From Deltaproteobacteria bacterium (GTDB lineage: Bacteria > Desulfobacterota > Desulfobacteria > Desulfobacterales > Desulfobacteraceae), in assembly GCA_013151635.1 (NCBI GenBank), contig JAADHV010000046.1:1-32972 (forward strand): DNA of 32,972 nt, given 5' to 3'. Position 1 is the first letter of the stretch. Every line of letters begins with the position of its first letter. The notes under the pieces were generated by a model, which had not been told where the DNA came from, searched no databases, and saw only the letters and a program-made list of their open reading frames with translations. This document shows positions 24,781-32,972 of this stretch, one piece after another. A program made the position numbers and the translations under genes.

Positions 24781-24813
24781 TTTGAAAACAAAAAAATATT
24801 TTAAAGGTAAAAA

Positions 24814-25380
24814 ATGAAACGATGCGGCTGGGCAACAAATGATCCGGTTTATATAAAATACCATGATGAACAATGGGGTGTGCCAGTCCATGATGATAAA
24901 AAGCTTTTTGAATTCATCATACTGGAAGGTGCCCAGGCAGGGCTTTCCTGGCTGACGGTCCTTAAAAGGAGGAATGGATATAAAAAAGCTTTTGCTGGTT
25001 TTGATGTTGAAAAAGTGGCAAGATTCACTTCTGGCAAAATTGAAAAACTTCTTCTCGATCCCGGCATTATCCGTAACAGGCTTAAAGTCAATGCGGCCGT
25101 GTCAAACGCTGCGGCTTTTATTAAAATCCAGGAGAAATTCGGATCTTTTGATAAATATTCCTGGCGCTTTGTTGATGGAAAACAAAAAATAAACCAATTC
25201 AAAACACTTGATCAGGTACCTTCAGCCACCAGGGAATCTGATGCATTTTCAAAGGATCTTATGCAGAGGGGCTTTAAATTTGTAGGGTCAACCATTATCT
25301 ATGCCCATATGCAGGCAGTGGGCATGGTAAATGACCATCTTGTATCCTGTTTCAGACATAAAGAGGTGATAAAAGGATAA
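24814..25380 (+). CDS. tag: DNA-3-methyladenine glycosylase I
   Basis: The 188-residue enzyme excises 3-methyladenine from alkylated DNA in base excision repair. It starts MKRCGWATNDPVYIKYHDEQ, the conserved Tag opening, with the zinc ligands near C4 and H17 and the C-terminal pair in MVNDHLVSCFRH. GLSWLTVLKRRNGYKKAF and IIRNRLKVNAAVSNA are family blocks. It is of normal length. AAAGGT lies 8 bases before the ATG, and it appears to be a single gene. Confidence 0.95.
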   Translation: MKRCGWATNDPVYIKYHDEQWGVPVHDDKKLFEFIILEGAQAGLSWLTVLKRRNGYKKAFAGFDVEKVARFTSGKIEKLLLDPGIIRNRLKVNAAVSNAAAFIKIQEKFGSFDKYSWRFVDGKQKINQFKTLDQVPSATRESDAFSKDLMQRGFKFVGSTIIYAHMQAVGMVNDHLVSCFRHKEVIKG

Positions 25381-25520
25381 TTTAATTTCTTATGATTTAC
25401 ATAAAAACTGGCTTTTAATTTGAATAAAATTATGTAAGACTAATTTGTTTTTTTTAATTGGTTCATATTCTAAGTGTATTGAAAGGCAAGCGGTTTAACA
25501 TAAAATGTCAAGGACATGTG

Positions 25521-27242
25521 ATGGACAAGCCAACATATGAAGAGCTTGAAAAGCGTATCATTGAACTTGAAGGACACGCGTTAAAGAAAACATTTTCTGA
25601 AAAGCTTGCCCAGACACTTTTTGATATTTCAAACGCCGTCAATACAACAACAGACCTTAACGAGCTATATAAATCCATCTATGAATCCCTTGACAGGCTC
25701 ATGGGCCTGCCCAACTTTTATATTGCTGTTTTTGAAAAAAAGATTAACAAGCTTGCTATTCCTTTTTTTGTAGATCAATATGACAAATATTCCGAATACG
25801 AAACTTATTTTACCGAAACCAACTCATTAACAGGAGAAGTGTTGCAAAAAAAATGTCCCCTGCTTTTAAATGAAGCCCAGTTAAAAAAAAGGGGGGCCAA
25901 TGGCAGGATACTTGGAACTACGCCCAAAATATGGCTGGGCGTTCCTTTAATAAAAAGAGAAAAGCCGTTCGGGGTTATTTCCATACAAAGCTATGATGAC
26001 CCGAATTATTTTAGCCGCAAGGATCTTGATATTCTCATCTCAGTATCCAACCAGGTTGCCCTGGCCATTGAAAGGAAACAATCCCTTGACGAACGCGATA
26101 TGCTTAAAAATTATCTTTACAATATCATAAACTCTATGCCGTCCATACTTGTCGGGGTTGACAAAAAAGGCATTGTCACCCAGTGGAATTTCCAGGCGGA
26201 ACTTGAAACAGGCGTGAAGGCCGAGGATGCAAAAGAAAAGCGCCTTGTTGATATTTTTCCGCGCCTGTCCCGGAATATGGACGAGATTAATACAAGCATT
26301 AGATCCAACAAAATAAAAACCACATTAAAACAGGAATATTTTACCGGCAGGGAAACACGTTACGAGGACATTATTATTTACCCTTTAGTCACCAACGGGG
26401 CTGACGGGGTTGTAATCCGCATGGACGACATAACAGATAAGGTCCGCCTGGAAGAGATGATGATACAGTCTGAAAAAATGCTTTCCATTGGAGGACTTGC
26501 CGCAGGAATGGCACATGAGATCAACAACCCCCTTGCCGGCATGATGCAGAATGCCCAGGTGATTTACAACAGGGTTTCCCGGGACATCCCTGCCAATGAA
26601 AAAGCGGCTTGTGAGGTCGGCATTTCAATGAAAGACATACGGGCCTACATGGAAAAAAGAGAGATCCTTTACAAGCTTGAAATGATCAATGAGACCGGGA
26701 AGAGAGCTGCAAAAATAGTTAAAAACATGCTTTCCTTTGCAAGAAAAAGTGATGCTGTATTAGAGGCCCATGATCTTGCAAACCTGCTGGAAAAAACAAT
26801 AGAACTTGCCAGGAGCGATTATAATCTTAAAAAAAAATATGATTTTAAACTCATTAATATTATTAAAGAATTTGACCCATCTATCACCCCTGTTTTTTGT
26901 GATAAGAACAAGATTCAGCAGGTTTTTTTAAATATTTTAAAAAACGGGGCTGAGGCCATGTTTGAGCTGAAAGATAATTCCTTTGCCCCCTGCTTTATCC
27001 TGCGGCTTTATAAAAAAGACACCATGGCCTGCATTGAAATCGAAAATAACGGCCCGGGAATGGATGAAGGCAAGAGGAAAAGGCTGTTTGAACCTTTTTT
27101 CACCACCAAACCCGTGGGAGAAGGTACAGGCCTTGGTCTCTCGGTTTCCTATTTTATAATAGTCAAAGATCATAAAGGGGAAATGACAGTGGAATCAACC
27201 CCTGATAAAAATACCAAATTTATCATTAAACTTCCCTTTTAA
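25521..27242 (+). CDS. Soluble sensor histidine kinase (GAF-PAS-HisKA-HATPase)
   Basis: The ATG at 25521 is used because AAGGA ends 6 bases before it and the product then begins MDKPTYEELEKRIIELE, an opening common in kinases of this bacterial group; the upstream in-frame TTG at 25458 has no ribosome site. The 573-residue protein has no membrane segment. A GAF domain covers about 20-190, a PAS domain about 195-310 (VGVDKKGIVTQWNFQAE), then the phosphorylated histidine in GMAHEINNPLAGMMQNA and an ATPase domain with NGPGMDEGKRKRLFEPFFTT and GTGLGLSVS. The HisKA region has a loop of about 30 residues between its helices. No response regulator is adjacent, so the partner is unknown. Confidence 0.92.
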   Translation: MDKPTYEELEKRIIELEGHALKKTFSEKLAQTLFDISNAVNTTTDLNELYKSIYESLDRLMGLPNFYIAVFEKKINKLAIPFFVDQYDKYSEYETYFTETNSLTGEVLQKKCPLLLNEAQLKKRGANGRILGTTPKIWLGVPLIKREKPFGVISIQSYDDPNYFSRKDLDILISVSNQVALAIERKQSLDERDMLKNYLYNIINSMPSILVGVDKKGIVTQWNFQAELETGVKAEDAKEKRLVDIFPRLSRNMDEINTSIRSNKIKTTLKQEYFTGRETRYEDIIIYPLVTNGADGVVIRMDDITDKVRLEEMMIQSEKMLSIGGLAAGMAHEINNPLAGMMQNAQVIYNRVSRDIPANEKAACEVGISMKDIRAYMEKREILYKLEMINETGKRAAKIVKNMLSFARKSDAVLEAHDLANLLEKTIELARSDYNLKKKYDFKLINIIKEFDPSITPVFCDKNKIQQVFLNILKNGAEAMFELKDNSFAPCFILRLYKKDTMACIEIENNGPGMDEGKRKRLFEPFFTTKPVGEGTGLGLSVSYFIIVKDHKGEMTVESTPDKNTKFIIKLPF

Positions 27243-27277
27243 TTTCATTTGCAAAATTCATTTAAAGGAGGAATATC

Positions 27278-28843
27278 ATGTTTCTTGTCACGGCGGCTCA
27301 GATGCAGGAGATGGACAAACAGACCATAGAATCCTTTGGTATCCCCGGACTCGTTTTAATGGAAAATGCAGGAAGAGGCGCATTTGACATGCTGCTCGAC
27401 AAATTTAAAGGTCCGGGAATTAAAAAAATTGCAGTGATTGCCGGCCGGGGCAACAATGGCGGGGACGGTTTTGTCATTGCAAGGTATTTGATGGAAAAAG
27501 GATTCATTGTTAACACCTTTTTGCTTTCTTCAAAAGAAAAGGTAAAAGGCGATGCAAAAATCAATATGGAGCTTGCCCAAAAATTATGTGACCGGTCCCA
27601 TGCCTGTTCCTTTATTGAAATCCCGGATGCTAATACTTTTTTAAAACTGAAGAACAAGATTCACCACCATGATCTCTTTGTTGATGCCATTTTTGGCACA
27701 GGCCTTAATTCAAATGTCAAGGGATTTTTCAAGGACGTCATTGAATTGATAAATTCTTCCCCCAAACCCTGTTTTTCAGTTGATATCCCGTCAGGCCTTC
27801 ATTCGGATACAGGCAGGCCCATGGGAATCGCTGTAAAGTCTGATGCAACAGCCACCTTTGCTTTTGCCAAAACCGGTCATATCCTCTATCCCGGCAATAT
27901 TTACACAGGCGACCTTGAAGTCATTGATATCGGGATTCCAGGTTTTATTGCCAGGGAAAAAGGGATTTTGGTCTCACTTATTGAAAAAAATGAGGTCGCA
28001 GCCTGTTTCAGTCCCAGAAGGTTCCAGGGCCACAAGGGGAATTACGGCCATTTACTTGTCCTTGCAGGCTCAAAAGGGAAAACAGGAGCTGCATCACTTT
28101 GCTCTAATGCAGCCATGCGGTGCGGAACAGGTCTTGTAACCCTGGGGATTGCCAAAAGCCTGAATAAAAGCCTTGAGCCACAGGTTATAGAACCCATGAC
28201 CCATCCTTTACCTGAAAAAAAGAAAGGCTTTTTATCCGACAATTGTTTTGATGAAATCCAAACACTTTTAAAAGGAAAGCAGGCTCTGGCAGCAGGTCCC
28301 GGCCTCGGCACCAGGGAAGGCACAAAAAAACTTGTCACAAAACTCATTGAAAAAACCAATATACCACTGGTTATAGATGCTGACGGGATAAATTGCATTG
28401 CCAAAGACCCAGGGGTTTTAAAAAAGAAAAAAGCACCAGTCATCTTAACTCCCCATCCCGGTGAAATGGCAAGGCTTTGCGGTTTGACGACAAAAGACAT
28501 CCAGGCCGACAGAATCGGCATAGCCTCGCAATTTGCCAGAAACTTTGATACCATAGTGGTCTTAAAAGGAGCCTTGACCATTATCAGCCTTCCAGATGGA
28601 AAATCATTTATCTGTCCCACCGGCAATCCGGGCATGGCTTCCGGGGGAATGGGAGACGTGCTTGCAGGTATGATTGCGGCCTTTTGCGCCCAGGGATTTT
28701 CTCCTGAAAAAGCAAGTATTGCAGGAGTTTATATCCATGGCATGTGCGGTGACATTCTTGCCGGGGACATGGGCAGGTTTGGCTTTATTGCCTCGGATAT
28801 GATCCCTGTGATCCCCAAGGCCATTCATAAATACCTGTTATGA
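27278..28843 (+). CDS. nnrDE: Bifunctional NAD(P)HX epimerase / ADP-dependent dehydratase
   Basis: The 521-residue repair enzyme restores hydrated NADH and NADPH. The N-terminal epimerase part (about 1-215) shows MENAGRGAFD and GRGNNGGDGFVIARYL. The C-terminal ribokinase-like dehydratase (about 225-521) shows GNYGHLLVLAGS, AAGPGLGT, LVIDADGINC, LTPHPGEMARL and NPGMASGGMGDVLAGMIA. AAAGGAGG lies 6 bases before the ATG. Its stop overlaps tsaE by four bases, a pairing common in bacteria. Confidence 0.94.
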   Translation: MFLVTAAQMQEMDKQTIESFGIPGLVLMENAGRGAFDMLLDKFKGPGIKKIAVIAGRGNNGGDGFVIARYLMEKGFIVNTFLLSSKEKVKGDAKINMELAQKLCDRSHACSFIEIPDANTFLKLKNKIHHHDLFVDAIFGTGLNSNVKGFFKDVIELINSSPKPCFSVDIPSGLHSDTGRPMGIAVKSDATATFAFAKTGHILYPGNIYTGDLEVIDIGIPGFIAREKGILVSLIEKNEVAACFSPRRFQGHKGNYGHLLVLAGSKGKTGAASLCSNAAMRCGTGLVTLGIAKSLNKSLEPQVIEPMTHPLPEKKKGFLSDNCFDEIQTLLKGKQALAAGPGLGTREGTKKLVTKLIEKTNIPLVIDADGINCIAKDPGVLKKKKAPVILTPHPGEMARLCGLTTKDIQADRIGIASQFARNFDTIVVLKGALTIISLPDGKSFICPTGNPGMASGGMGDVLAGMIAAFCAQGFSPEKASIAGVYIHGMCGDILAGDMGRFGFIASDMIPVIPKAIHKYLL

Positions 28844-29304
28844 AAATAATGGAATCAAAAAGCTCCGGCCAGACCCTGGAACTCGGGCATGCTTTCGGCA
28901 AAAAAATCACACAAGGGATAAGTATTGCTCTTAAAGGCGAACTTGGTGCAGGCAAGACAACCTTTGTCAAGGGACTTGCCAGGGGGCTCGGGGTGTCTGA
29001 AAAATATTATATCACAAGCCCCACATTCAATATTATCAACGAATACCCGGCTTTTTCCTTTACCCTGTACCATCTTGACCTTTACAGGCTTGGCTCCTCT
29101 GATGAGCTTGAGGCTATCGGGTTTGATGATCTTATTGGCGGCAATCATATTATAGTTGTTGAATGGCCGGATATTCTAGAGGATATCTCTTTTAAATTTG
29201 ATATTGAGATCAATTTTAAGTTTGATAAAGACTATAACCGGGAATTATCTTTTTTTGCCTCTGGACAACCGGGATCAAATCTGTTAAGCAAATTATTTTT
29301 ATAA
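28840..29304 (+). CDS. tsaE: tRNA threonylcarbamoyladenosine biosynthesis ATPase TsaE
   Basis: The 154-residue P-loop protein has Walker A GELGAGKTTF (33-42), SPTFNIINEY, HLDLYRL and VVEWPD, all typical of TsaE, which supports the TsaB-TsaD complex in making the t6A modification of ANN-decoding tRNAs. The start overlaps the nnrDE stop (ATGA). Confidence 0.94.
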   Translation: MKIMESKSSGQTLELGHAFGKKITQGISIALKGELGAGKTTFVKGLARGLGVSEKYYITSPTFNIINEYPAFSFTLYHLDLYRLGSSDELEAIGFDDLIGGNHIIVVEWPDILEDISFKFDIEINFKFDKDYNRELSFFASGQPGSNLLSKLFL

Positions 29305-29334
29305 ATTATACAATTTACCAATACCGGGGTTTAT

Positions 29335-30558
29335 ATGGCTTTAAGAGTGCAAAAATATGGAGGAACGTCTGTTGCGGATATTGACCGTATCAACCATGTT
29401 GCAGACAGGGTCCAGAAGGCATCCGATCAAGGAGACAAAGTTGTTGTTGTACTCTCTGCCATGTCAGGTGTAACCGACAGCCTTATCCGCCTTGCAAACC
29501 AGGCGACAGAAAAACCTGATAAAAAAGAGCTTGACGTGCTTCTTGCCACGGGTGAACAGACGACTGCCGCCCTCCTTGCCATGATCCTCAAATCAAGGGG
29601 ATACAAGGCAAAATCTTTTTTAGGTTTCCAGGCAGGAATCCAAACGGACAAAGCATCAGGCAGGGCAAGAATAGTGGACATTGACGCTAAAAACATACAA
29701 TCAGCCCTTGAAAATGGAAATATTGCCGTAGTCGCGGGATTCCAGGGCGCTGATATTGATGGCGCCATCACGACTCTCGGACGCGGGGGCTCAGACACAT
29801 CAGCCGTTGCCATTGCATCTTCCCTTAAAGCTGATGTCTGTGAAATCTTTACAGATGTGGAAGGTGTATACACAACTGATCCAAGGATATGCAGCAGTGC
29901 AAGGAAAATCCACAGGATATCCTATGACGAAATGCTTGAAATGGCCATATTGGGTGGTGCCAAGGTTCTTCAGATCCGTTCGGTTGAATTTGCAAAAAAA
30001 TTTAACGTGCCCGTGCATGTAAGATCATCATTCAGTGAGGAGGAAGGAACAATGGTCGTTAACGAGAGTTCTGATATGGAAAGTGTCATTGTATCAGGTG
30101 TTACCTGTGACATGAACGAGGCAAGAATAACTTTAAAGCGTGTTCCTGACCAGCCAGGCATTTCAGCAAAAATTTTCACCCCGCTTGCAGACGCTGAAAT
30201 CAGCGTGGATATGATTATTCAGAACACGCGCTCCGGCGGTGAGACAGACCTGACCTTCACTGTAACCAAAGATGACTTTGACCGCGCAAAAGAAATTTCC
30301 GGAAAAGTTGCCAGAGAGGTTGGTGCTGTTGAAGTTCTTACAGCCGAAGAAATTGCCAAGGTTTCGGTTATCGGACTTGGTATGAAAAGCCACTCCGGCG
30401 TTGCAGCCACCATGTTCGAAGCACTGGCATCCGAGAATATCAATATCCGGCTGATCAGCACTTCCGAGATCAGGATATCCTGCGTCATCCTTGCAAAATA
30501 TGCCGAACTTGCGGTAAGAACGCTTCACTCGGCATTCGGGCTTGACCAGGAAAAATAA
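29335..30558 (+). CDS. lysC: Aspartate kinase
   Basis: The 407-residue enzyme phosphorylates aspartate, the first step towards lysine, threonine and methionine. It begins [20 protein letters not shown], has the catalytic region [20 protein letters not shown] and [16 protein letters not shown], and two C-terminal ACT domains (about 265-400) that usually bind lysine or threonine for feedback inhibition. It follows tsaE by 30 bases and is probably in the same transcript. It converges with pyrF with only four bases between the two stops. Confidence 0.95.
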   Translation: MALRVQKYGGTSVADIDRINHVADRVQKASDQGDKVVVVLSAMSGVTDSLIRLANQATEKPDKKELDVLLATGEQTTAALLAMILKSRGYKAKSFLGFQAGIQTDKASGRARIVDIDAKNIQSALENGNIAVVAGFQGADIDGAITTLGRGGSDTSAVAIASSLKADVCEIFTDVEGVYTTDPRICSSARKIHRISYDEMLEMAILGGAKVLQIRSVEFAKKFNVPVHVRSSFSEEEGTMVVNESSDMESVIVSGVTCDMNEARITLKRVPDQPGISAKIFTPLADAEISVDMIIQNTRSGGETDLTFTVTKDDFDRAKEISGKVAREVGAVEVLTAEEIAKVSVIGLGMKSHSGVAATMFEALASENINIRLISTSEIRISCVILAKYAELAVRTLHSAFGLDQEK

Positions 30559-30562
30559 GAGT

Positions 30563-31288
30563 TTATTTAAGAACGGCTTCAATCTCTTTAATTACTTTTT
30601 CAGCGGCCGCGGCAGGATCATTGGCATCCCTTATGGGCCGACCAATGACAATCAAATCGCTGCCACGGCTCACTGCCTTTCCAGGAGTTGTCACTCTTTT
30701 CTGATCATCATCCTTAAGAAGGGTCCACGATGGCCTGATGCCGGGAGTTACTGCAAGAAAAAATTTTCCGAAACCCTTCTTTATCTGACCAACTTCCATA
30801 CCTGAGCAGACCACGCCTTTGCACCCTGCGTCAAATGCCATTTTTGCCCGGTGCATCACCAGCTGCTGTGGATCTTTTACAAACATGTCTTTAAATCCGG
30901 AAGCTTCAACAGTATCCCTGTCATTATCCGTTAAAAGGGTTACTCCCAGAACGCCGGTTTTTCCTTTTCCTCCTTTAACTGCTTTTTCAAGCATGGCCCG
31001 GGAAGATGAACAATGGACAGTTGCAAGATCCACCCCCAGGTCTGCCACCCGTTCCATGGCTCTTAAAACAGTGGCTGAGATATCATGAAGCTTGATATCA
31101 AGAAATATTTTAGCCCGGCTTTCCTGTTTCACCATTTGAACCACAGAAGGCCCCTGGCTGATAAACAGCTCAAGGCCGATTTTAAACATACCCACCTTTC
31201 CGTCAAGAAGTTTGACATACTCTTTTGCTTCCTTTGCAGAAGCAAAATCCAATGGAAACACAATATAATCCCTGGCTTGTTTTTGCAT
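30563..31288 (-). CDS. pyrF: Orotidine 5'-phosphate decarboxylase
   Basis: The 241-residue TIM-barrel enzyme carries out the last step of UMP synthesis. It shows IVFPLDFASAKEAKEYVKLL, the catalytic D-x-K-x2-D motif in FLDIKLHDISATV, and the phosphate-binding end SRGSDLIVIGRPIRDA. AAGGATGAG precedes the ATG at 31288. Single gene on the minus strand, convergent with lysC. Confidence 0.94.
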   Translation of the reverse strand: MQKQARDYIVFPLDFASAKEAKEYVKLLDGKVGMFKIGLELFISQGPSVVQMVKQESRAKIFLDIKLHDISATVLRAMERVADLGVDLATVHCSSSRAMLEKAVKGGKGKTGVLGVTLLTDNDRDTVEASGFKDMFVKDPQQLVMHRAKMAFDAGCKGVVCSGMEVGQIKKGFGKFFLAVTPGIRPSWTLLKDDDQKRVTTPGKAVSRGSDLIVIGRPIRDANDPAAAAEKVIKEIEAVLK

Positions 31289-31328
31289 AAGCTCATCCTT
31301 TTTATATTATCAGGCTGATACAATTAAA

Positions 31329-31355
31329 TTTTGAGTTGTCTGCCCCTGCTCAAAA
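31329..31355. promoter_or_regulatory. Inverted repeat in the pyrF upstream region
   Basis: TTTTGAG (31329-31335) and CTCAAAA (31349-31355) form a 7-bp dyad with a 13-base loop, 41 bases upstream of the pyrF start. It may be an operator or leader hairpin. The remaining spacer 31289-31432 is A/T-rich, with a TATAAT-like element further upstream and no gene. Confidence 0.3.
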
Positions 31356-31432
31356 CCTGTTATAAAATTTATATTATGCACCCATATATATAACAAACGC
31401 ATACCATAGGTAAAAGAGTTTTTGTTAATTCC

Positions 31433-31677
31433 ATGAGCGATCTTTTTAATGATGATGTTCCGGATCATTTTATAAAATCTATTTTTTGGACTATACTTTC
31501 AGGTCCTCAACATCATACAGGTCGCATTATTTTTTCATGACCGGTTTTGCCATGATGTACTTACAGAACCCTTTGCTACTTACTTTTCAGCTCAAACTGC
31601 AAAAAGGCTGTAACTGCAACAATTTAAAAACTATGTTCAGCATAGAATCCATTCCTGAAGATACTCAGTCACCATGA
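31433..31677 (+). pseudogene. DDE transposase N-terminal fragment (IS4-like), frameshifted
   Basis: A first frame reads MSDLFNDDVPDHFIKSIFWT and stops near 31537; a second frame continues with FFMTGFAMMYLQNPLLLTFQ and NNLKTMFSIESIPEDTQ. This matches the start of IS4-like transposases (gLa.f.L..PSLL.F... NLkt.f.v..iPsDTqmRe). Similarity ends at DTQ, exactly where the IS200-like element begins. No catalytic DDE part remains. Confidence 0.6.
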
Positions 31678-31693
31678 ACCACCTAAAGGTGGT
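31678..31693. repeat. IS200/IS605-type right-end hairpin
   Basis: ACCACC-TAAA-GGTGGT forms a perfect 6-bp stem immediately at the stop codon end of the tnpA remnant. A subterminal hairpin at this position is the hallmark of IS200/IS605 elements. Confidence 0.55.
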
Positions 31694-31902
31694 CAAAACA
31701 ATTTCAACTCGTCGATCCTTCGATCAGCCTCTTCTTGTTCTTCTATTATATTTGATTCCTTTTGCAATGCTAATTCTCTCAAAACTTCACCTAAATATTG
31801 CCTTAGAGTGCCGTATATCAACTTCTTTCGATATTTCGGAATTCAAATCAGATGGTACTTGCAATCCCATGTTGCATGGTTTAATTTATTATAATTGTTC
31901 AT
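31693..31902 (-). pseudogene. IS200/IS605 transposase TnpA, internally deleted with nonsense codon
   Basis: From ATG 31902 (GGAG 7 to 10 bases upstream) the frame reads MNNYNKLNHATWDCKYHLI, an in-frame TGA, IPKYRKKLIYGTLRQYLGEV, LRELALQKESNIIE and then directly EQEEADRRIDELKLF and stop. The first part is the N-terminus of a TnpA HUH-type (Y1) transposase and the last is its extreme C-terminus. The middle of the protein, with the HUH motif and catalytic tyrosine, has been removed in frame. The TGA stands where many homologues have tryptophan or phenylalanine. It is therefore a 70-codon deletion derivative that keeps both gene ends. Confidence 0.78.
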
Positions 31903-31989
31903 CAAAAGTCTCCTTTTCTGTGATCTTTGAGCGGTTCACATTTTTGGAAACTTTCTTATATTCCCGGAAATGCCAAACTCTGGGAGTCT

Positions 31990-32007
31990 CCCCGGCAAAG
32001 CCAGGGG
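31990..32007. repeat. Bulged hairpin, possible left end of the IS200-like element
   Basis: CCCCGGC-AAA-GCC-A-GGGG forms a 7-bp stem with a single bulged A, about 88 bases upstream of the tnpA start. Bulged subterminal hairpins are recognised by this transposase class, but the match to the right-end hairpin is poor. The stretch 31903-32156 holds no gene I can identify. Confidence 0.3.
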
Positions 32008-32156
32008 CTTACTCAATATAGTTATGCCTTCAAAAAAGGTTATCTTGACATACCTTTCGGAGCGAGCAGGTTCAACAGATCCAACGTCTTACCATTACGC
32101 AACAGGTCGGGGGCAATTCGAATTTATGAGACAGGAAATCTTCCGTTCAGTGTTGA

Positions 32157-32645
32157 CGTTATAAAAAAAATCGACAACACTTCAAATTATATCCTGTATT
32201 TGATGAACTCAAACGACAGGCTGCCCAAGACAAAAAATCTATCGATGCCACCTTAGGAACGGCTGAAATTTCATCAGCTTCTAAGTGGCCCTTTGATGGA
32301 AAACTAAATATCTGGGTCAACAAGCAAATAGACGACAAACTTATTGAACCTAATTCAGTTTTAGGGCAGGCCATTTCATATATGCTCAACCACTGGCCGG
32401 AACTTACACAGTCTTTACATGTAGCTGGAGCACCACTTGATAACAACATTTGCGAACAGGCGCTGAAGCGTGCGATTCTTCACCGGAAAAATGCTTTATT
32501 CTATAAAACCCAGCATGGCGCATATATCGGAGATTTATTTATGAGCCTTATTCACACCTGCAATCTCATGAAGGTCAACCCGTTTAAATATCTGGTTGCC
32601 CTCCAGAAATATTCTGCCTCGATATTTAAAATTCCTTCCCAATAG
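32157..32645 (+). pseudogene. IS66-family transposase, C-terminal fragment
   Basis: An open frame without a start runs from 32157 to TAG 32643-32645. Its second half is the highly conserved IS66 C-terminus: NSVLGQAISYMLNHWPELTQ, VAGAPLDNNICEQALKRAIL, HRKNALFYKTQHGAYIGDLF and MSLIHTCNLMKVNPFKYL. The first half (about 32160-32310) looks rearranged relative to usual members, and the N-terminal 350 or more residues, including most of the DDE domain, are missing. The fragment cannot be active. Confidence 0.82.
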
Positions 32646-32972
32646 ATGCCCTGGGACTATAAGGATGCTGTAGCTGTGGAGGCATAGCCAGCCCCACCCC
32701 ATCGCCTGACCCAATTGTCGATGCACAAAGGTCCGGAAAAGGATTTACGCAGGCTGGCCACTAAGGAAAAAACTCTGCCGCAAAGATATGTGGCAGCCTT
32801 TTTGCCCATCGGTCAATTGAAATTTTATCTGGTTGTCAGTTGTCTTGATGGTCAGGCCCGGTCAGGATGAGGGGGGATTGGGCGGCGTAGAGGGCTGGAT
32901 GCTTCAGGACAGAATGATCCGGTCATCTTCGCTTCCTGTGCGGTCACGACGACCGCACAGGATTTAGCACAA
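32646..32972. other. Right-edge stretch without a recognised gene
   Basis: No gene or family match was seen. It probably includes the right flank of the IS66 remnant. A perfect 11-bp-stem hairpin lies at 32935-32961. The G+C content is visibly higher than in the preceding A/T-rich spacers. Confidence 0.4.
32935..32961. repeat. Perfect 11-bp inverted repeat with 5-base loop
   Basis: CCTGTGCGGTC (32935-32945), loop ACGAC, and GACCGCACAGG (32951-32961) pair without mismatch. There is no U run on either side, so it is not an ordinary terminator. It could be a mobile-element end, a recombination site or a repeated palindromic element. Confidence 0.5.

Noticed and set aside
31970-32256. Overlapping open frames after the IS200-like relic
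   Set aside because: Frames change repeatedly and none shows a protein family or a ribosome site; probably non-coding element flanks.
1-32972. CRISPR arrays, tRNA or rRNA genes
   Set aside because: I saw no regularly spaced repeats, cloverleaf-like sequences ending in the TTC-containing T arm, or rRNA segments on reading both strands; a dedicated search could still find a diverged one.

Overview
The window looks like a chromosomal segment of an anaerobic deltaproteobacterium, most likely a sulfate reducer of the Desulfobacterales. This is inferred from gene content: sigma-54 activators, PAS/GAF histidine kinases, a Liv-type transporter with an acyl-CoA ligase, an aldehyde:ferredoxin oxidoreductase tail with a MoaD-like protein, and moderate-to-low G+C with very A/T-rich spacers. 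No rRNA, tRNA or CRISPR array was seen.

Region 1 (1-9730, all minus strand) is a catabolic and uptake block. A sigma-54 activator with a PAS domain (8336-9730) sits upstream of a livK-livH-livM / acyl-CoA ligase / livG-livF operon. The operon ends in a 40-codon remnant of an aldehyde:ferredoxin oxidoreductase and a MoaD/ThiS-like protein. A well-formed -24/-12 promoter precedes livK and a second precedes a downstream DUF2141 secreted protein plus a membrane protein that runs off the left edge. The same A/T-rich 20-bp palindrome occurs twice upstream of each promoter, which suggests one regulon under the adjacent activator. The ligase inside the liv operon suggests import and CoA activation of a carboxylic acid rather than an amino acid.

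Region 2 (9731-14825) is a graveyard of mobile DNA around two intact genes, a methyl-accepting chemotaxis protein and a DJ-1/PfpI-family protein. It holds an internally deleted IS630 transposase, a group II intron reverse transcriptase fragment and a frameshifted IS110 transposase.

Region 3 (14826-24508) is a signalling and transport block. A membrane histidine kinase and an NtrC-type regulator (plus strand) converge on a five-gene minus-strand operon: TauE/SafE permease, TIGR02186-like membrane-anchored protein, PEP-synthase-like protein without the usual TIM barrel, single-domain response regulator, and tandem universal stress protein. A good sigma-54 promoter precedes the permease gene, so the convergent two-component pair is a natural candidate controller. 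A MscS-type channel lies upstream.

Region 4 (24509-31288) is mostly housekeeping: tag, a soluble GAF/PAS histidine kinase, nnrDE, tsaE, lysC (plus strand) and convergent pyrF.

Region 5 (31289-32972) is another patch of decayed insertion sequences: an IS4-like N-terminal fragment abutting a deletion derivative of an IS200/IS605 element, an IS66 C-terminal fragment, and a perfect 11-bp-stem hairpin at the right edge.
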